Assembly (NCBI GenBank): GCA_003167475.1
Contig: PMTB01000111.1
Coordinates: forward strand, 1-8,335
Direction of reading: 5' to 3'
Source of the DNA: a candidate division FCPU426 bacterium
GTDB taxonomy: Bacteria > Oederibacteriota > PGYV01 > Palsa-1178
DNA length: 8,335 nt
The notes below the pieces were generated by a model. It was not told the DNA's origin. It saw only the letters and a list, made by a program, of their open reading frames with translations, and did no database searches. Both the position numbers and the translations under genes were made by a program. Numbering within the stretch: the first letter of the stretch is position 1; each line of letters opens with the position of its first letter. Below are positions 6,166 through 8,335 of the stretch, in pieces.

Positions 6166-6609
6166 ATGGAAACAGTACTTAACATCGTGGAGATCCAGAA
6201 ACTCATCCCCCACAGATTTCCTTTTCTTTTAGTGGACAGAATTATCGATTTAAAGGAAAATGAGATAACGGGTTTGAAGAATGTCACCATGAACGAGTGG
6301 TTCTTTCAGGGCCATTTTCCAGGGGCTCCGGTCATGCCGGGCGTACTTATGGTGGAAGCCATGGCTCAGACTGGCGGCGTCCTGATGATGAAAAAGATGG
6401 AAGGACAGGGGGCGCCAAAAGTGGTTTATTTCATGACCATCAATAACGTGAAGTTCCGCAAGCCTGTAACGCCGGGCGATACGCTCAAGTTTGTGATAAC
6501 CATTACCAAGATGAAAGGTTCCATAGGCACCATGCACGGCGAAACGTTCGTAGGCGGGGAAAAAGTCGCCGAAGCCGATATGATGGCCATGATAGCGGAC
6601 GCGAAGTAA
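6166..6609 (+). CDS. fabZ: 3-hydroxyacyl-[ACP] dehydratase FabZ
   Basis: A 147-residue hot-dog-fold dehydratase of type II fatty acid synthesis. It converts 3-hydroxyacyl-ACP to trans-2-enoyl-ACP in the cytoplasm and so competes with LpxA and LpxD for the 3-hydroxyacyl-ACP pool. Family motifs are PHRFPFLLVDR (15-25) and GHFPGAPVMPGVLMVEAMAQ (49-68), the latter carrying the catalytic H50 and E64. FRKPVTPGD (97-105) is also typical. Length matches E. coli FabZ (151). The ATG at 6166 has GGAGG at 6156-6160, and METVLNIVEIQKLIPHR is a normal family N-terminus. It lies 81 nt after lpxC across the repeat hairpin and 66 nt before lpxA. FabA is excluded by the short length and the lpxA linkage. Confidence 0.97.
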   Translation: METVLNIVEIQKLIPHRFPFLLVDRIIDLKENEITGLKNVTMNEWFFQGHFPGAPVMPGVLMVEAMAQTGGVLMMKKMEGQGAPKVVYFMTINNVKFRKPVTPGDTLKFVITITKMKGSIGTMHGETFVGGEKVAEADMMAMIADAK

Positions 6610-6616
6610 AAAACAT

Positions 6617-6644
6617 GTCGGATGTCAGACGTCGGATGTCGGAG
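6617..6644 (+). repeat. Four-copy heptamer array GTCGGAT in the fabZ-lpxA spacer
   Basis: Four adjacent 7-base units follow one another: GTCGGAT (6617-6623), GTCAGAC (6624-6630), GTCGGAT (6631-6637) and GTCGGAG (6638-6644). The unit length equals that of the repeats at 384-411 and 6076-6138, but the unit sequence is different and GC-richer. The array sits between the fabZ stop (6609) and the lpxA ribosome binding site (6666). It creates a spurious in-frame ATG at 6622 that would add 18 residues to LpxA. Confidence 0.85.
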
Positions 6645-6665
6645 TGAAGGCATCTCGGAATTTCC

Positions 6666-6670
6666 GGAGG
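6666..6670 (+). promoter_or_regulatory. Ribosome binding site that fixes the lpxA start
   Basis: GGAGG lies 5 nt before the ATG at 6676. The in-frame ATG at 6622 lies inside the heptamer array, has only an A-run upstream, and adds residues absent from the LpxA family. Confidence 0.88.
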
Positions 6671-6675
6671 GTTTT

Positions 6676-7443
6676 ATGAAACATTCAACAGCGGTCATAG
6701 CGAAGAGCGCGAAGATCGGGGCCAACGTCACAATCGGCCCTTTTGCCATTATTGATGAGGACGTGGTTATCGGCGACAACTGCGTCATCGGGCCCCATGT
6801 GCACATTGAAAGCGCCGAGATAGGGACCGGCAACTTTTTCGGGGACGGCGCGATCATCGGGGCCGCTCCGCAGGACCTTAAATACAATAATGAGAAATCA
6901 TTTGTAAAAATAGGCAATAACAATGTTTTCAGGGAATACGCTTCGGTCCACCGGGCTACACACGAAGGTGCTTTTACCGTCATAGGCGACAACAACTTTT
7001 TTATGACGCTCTCGCATGTGGCGCATGACTGCGTCCTGGGGAACAATATAATCTTTATAAACGGCGTGGCTCTTGCCGGGCATGTGACCGTTGATGACAA
7101 TGCGGTCCTGTCGGCGTACACCCTGGTGCACCAACATTGCAGGATTGGAAAGTTTGTCATGGCCGGCGGCGCGACAAAAATAATCAAGGATATAGCGCCT
7201 TATTGTATGGTGGACGGAAATGACGCTACGATAAACGGGCTTAATAAGGTCGGGTTAAAAAGGAATGGTTTTAAGGCGGATACCATAAAGGCCATAGAAG
7301 ACATGTACGCCATATTTTTCCGCGACAAAACGCTGCTTTTTGCGGAAGCCGTAAGAAAAATAGAGGAAACACTGCCGCAGATACCCGAGATAAAATATTT
7401 TGTCGAATTTGTCAAGGCCTCTAAAAGGGGTATTGAAAGGTGA
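6676..7443 (+). CDS. lpxA: Acyl-ACP:UDP-N-acetylglucosamine O-acyltransferase LpxA
   Basis: A 255-residue left-handed beta-helix enzyme for the first lipid A step: reversible transfer of a 3-hydroxyacyl chain from ACP to the 3-OH of UDP-GlcNAc. Hexapeptide repeats run from about residue 3 to 180, followed by the helical C-terminal domain (about 185-255; GLKRNGF and KASKRGIER are typical). The catalytic histidine is H117 in HVAHDCVLGN (E. coli H125), with H114 matching E. coli H122. QDLKY (66-70) and VHQHC (151-155, E. coli VHQFC) are also conserved. With a constant offset of eight, the acyl-ruler position equals G165 (E. coli G173), consistent with a long chain of about C14. The ATG at 6676 is chosen for its GGAGG and family length (E. 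coli 262). The stop overlaps the lpxI start by 4 nt. Confidence 0.97.
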   Translation: MKHSTAVIAKSAKIGANVTIGPFAIIDEDVVIGDNCVIGPHVHIESAEIGTGNFFGDGAIIGAAPQDLKYNNEKSFVKIGNNNVFREYASVHRATHEGAFTVIGDNNFFMTLSHVAHDCVLGNNIIFINGVALAGHVTVDDNAVLSAYTLVHQHCRIGKFVMAGGATKIIKDIAPYCMVDGNDATINGLNKVGLKRNGFKADTIKAIEDMYAIFFRDKTLLFAEAVRKIEETLPQIPEIKYFVEFVKASKRGIER

Positions 7444-8258
7444 ACATCAAAAGACTCGCGCTTGTCGCCGGCGGAGGCGAATTGCCGCTGGTATTTCTGA
7501 GGCAGGCCGAGAAAACCGGCATTGATGTGTTTGTAATAGAGGTCGAGGGCGAGGAAAATCCCGGCCTTAAAGGATTTAAATTCGAACGGATAAAAATCAA
7601 GCTGGCTTTGTTTTCGGATATGATCAAGGAAATAACCGACAGGCGAATCGAACATGTCCTGTTCCTGGGATATGTGAGCCCTGTCCACCTGCTCAAGGAT
7701 ATATTGTTTGACGAGATCACAAGGAAAATGCTTGTGAACCTGAAAGATAAGAGGCCTAAAGCCCTTATGGAGTCGGCCATATCGCAGTTTAAAAAAGCCG
7801 GGATAACGGCAATTCCAACGACTTACCTCATGGAGGAAATACTTGCGCCGGAGGGATTCATCAATGAAGTAAAACCGGAGACCGCGGTAATTCAGTCCAT
7901 GAAGCTCCCGGTTGAGATAGCCAGGAAGGTCGCGGCCATGGATATAGGCCAGACTATAGTGGCCGGTTCGGGCATGATCTGGGCCGTTGAGGCCATGGAA
8001 GGCACGGACAACTGCATAAAACGCGGCGGCGCCATGGCTAAAAAGAATTTTATTGTGGTAAAAATGGCGCGGCCGAAACAGGACCTTAGGTATGACGTTC
8101 CGGCAATAGGGCTTAAGACCCTTAAACTGATAAAAAGCCTTGGCGGGAGCGGGATAGTCGTGGAAGCCGGAAAAACTTTCCTGCTTAACAGGGAAGAACT
8201 TAAGGGTTATGCGGATAACAACAATATTTTTATATACGGATGGAGGAACAATAAATGA
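7440..8258 (+). CDS. lpxI: UDP-2,3-diacylglucosamine pyrophosphatase LpxI (DUF1009)
   Basis: A 272-residue LpxI-family enzyme. LpxI replaces LpxH in many bacteria; it hydrolyses UDP-2,3-diacylglucosamine to 2,3-diacylglucosamine-1-phosphate plus UMP, the fourth lipid A step. Seen here are the N-terminal Rossmann-like start LALVAGGGELPLVFLRQA (6-23), GYVSP in the middle, the conserved VEAMEGTD (183-190), and QDLRYDVPAIG (214-224). D219 in the last motif probably corresponds to the catalytic Asp225 of Caulobacter LpxI. The start is GTG at 7440, overlapping the lpxA stop as GTGA, with AAGGGG at 7425-7430 nine bases upstream. The four-base overlaps at both ends point to translational coupling with lpxA and with the aminotransferase. 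Presence right after lpxA supports a complete Raetz pathway in this organism. Confidence 0.95.
   Translation: MNIKRLALVAGGGELPLVFLRQAEKTGIDVFVIEVEGEENPGLKGFKFERIKIKLALFSDMIKEITDRRIEHVLFLGYVSPVHLLKDILFDEITRKMLVNLKDKRPKALMESAISQFKKAGITAIPTTYLMEEILAPEGFINEVKPETAVIQSMKLPVEIARKVAAMDIGQTIVAGSGMIWAVEAMEGTDNCIKRGGAMAKKNFIVVKMARPKQDLRYDVPAIGLKTLKLIKSLGGSGIVVEAGKTFLLNREELKGYADNNNIFIYGWRNNK
8242..8246 (+). promoter_or_regulatory. Ribosome binding site of the DegT-family gene
   Basis: GGAGG lies inside the lpxI 3' end, 8 nt before the ATG at 8255. It supports this ATG as a real start even though only 27 codons are visible. Confidence 0.75.
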
Positions 8259-8335
8259 TACCCATATCAAAACCGAACCTGGACGAAAAGGAAAAAGAAG
8301 CCGTTTTGGCGGTGCTTAATTCAGGCATCATAGCG
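8255..8335 (+). CDS. DegT/DnrJ/EryC1/StrS-family sugar aminotransferase, N-terminal fragment
   Basis: Only 27 codons are present; the gene runs off the right edge. The peptide begins MIPISKPNL and continues to AVLAVLNSGIIA. The pattern of (I/L)P(x)S(K/R)P, acidic residues, then AVxxVLxSGxI is the usual N-terminus of PLP-dependent nucleotide-sugar aminotransferases of the ArnB/perosamine-synthetase type, which put an amino group on a keto-sugar. The catalytic lysine is outside the window. ATG overlaps the lpxI stop as ATGA and has its own GGAGG, so it belongs to the lipid A operon. A role in making an amino-sugar precursor or lipid A decoration is suggested by position only. A GnnB-like role (UDP-GlcNAc3N synthesis) is possible, but those enzymes usually open with an xPFxDLK-like segment, not seen here. 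Confidence 0.8.
   Translation, partial: MIPISKPNLDEKEKEAVLAVLNSGIIA

Noticed and set aside
6426..7187. Reverse-strand open frame of about 253 codons opposite fabZ and lpxA
   Set aside because: It lies entirely against two well-supported genes and their spacer; no domain or ribosome binding site supports it.
7200..8270. Long reverse-strand open frame (about 356 codons) opposite lpxA, lpxI and the aminotransferase start
   Set aside because: It overlaps three confidently identified genes, has no recognisable domain, and its length reflects codon bias on the coding strand.

Overview
The window is a chromosomal segment from a diderm (LPS-making) bacterium. It carries the outer-membrane assembly and lipid A cluster, preceded by the tail of a cell-wall hydrolase gene and a reverse-strand HNH nuclease gene. 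The set is BamA, Skp, LpxD, LpxC, FabZ, LpxA and LpxI. The use of LpxI (DUF1009) for the fourth Raetz step and the insertion of lpxC between lpxD and fabZ differ from Escherichia coli. Together with the divergent sequences and heptamer-rich spacers, this suggests a deep-branching diderm lineage, possibly Omnitrophota or Elusimicrobiota-like. That placement is a guess, since no phylogenetic marker is present.

Layout: 1-370 is the C-terminal catalytic part of an M23 peptidase (+). 371-542 is a convergent spacer holding a long imperfect inverted repeat built from 7-bp units. 543-1109 is an HNH endonuclease (-) with its own promoter and ribosome binding site. 1110-1346 is a divergent control region. 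On the plus strand it holds a sigma-E/ECF-like promoter (GAACTT, 17 bp, TCTAA) and an extended -10 sigma-70-like promoter. From 1347 to the right edge all genes are co-directional and closely spaced: bamA, skp/ompH, lpxD, lpxC, fabZ, lpxA, lpxI and the first 27 codons of a DegT/DnrJ/EryC1/StrS aminotransferase.

How the genes work together: BamA inserts beta-barrel proteins into the outer membrane and Skp chaperones them across the periplasm. LpxA, LpxC, LpxD and LpxI carry out the first four steps of lipid A synthesis, from UDP-GlcNAc to 2,3-diacylglucosamine-1-phosphate. FabZ draws on the same 3-hydroxyacyl-ACP pool for phospholipid synthesis. LpxB, LpxK and the Kdo transferase are not in the window and may lie downstream. 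The aminotransferase, overlapping lpxI by 4 nt, suggests that an amino-sugar step is part of the same unit.

The coding content is ordinary for an envelope-biogenesis locus. The less ordinary signals are the ECF-type promoter ahead of bamA, the 7-bp-period repeats found in three separate spacers (one running through the lpxC stop codon), and the aminotransferase coupled to lpxI. No tRNA, rRNA, CRISPR array or transposon was seen.
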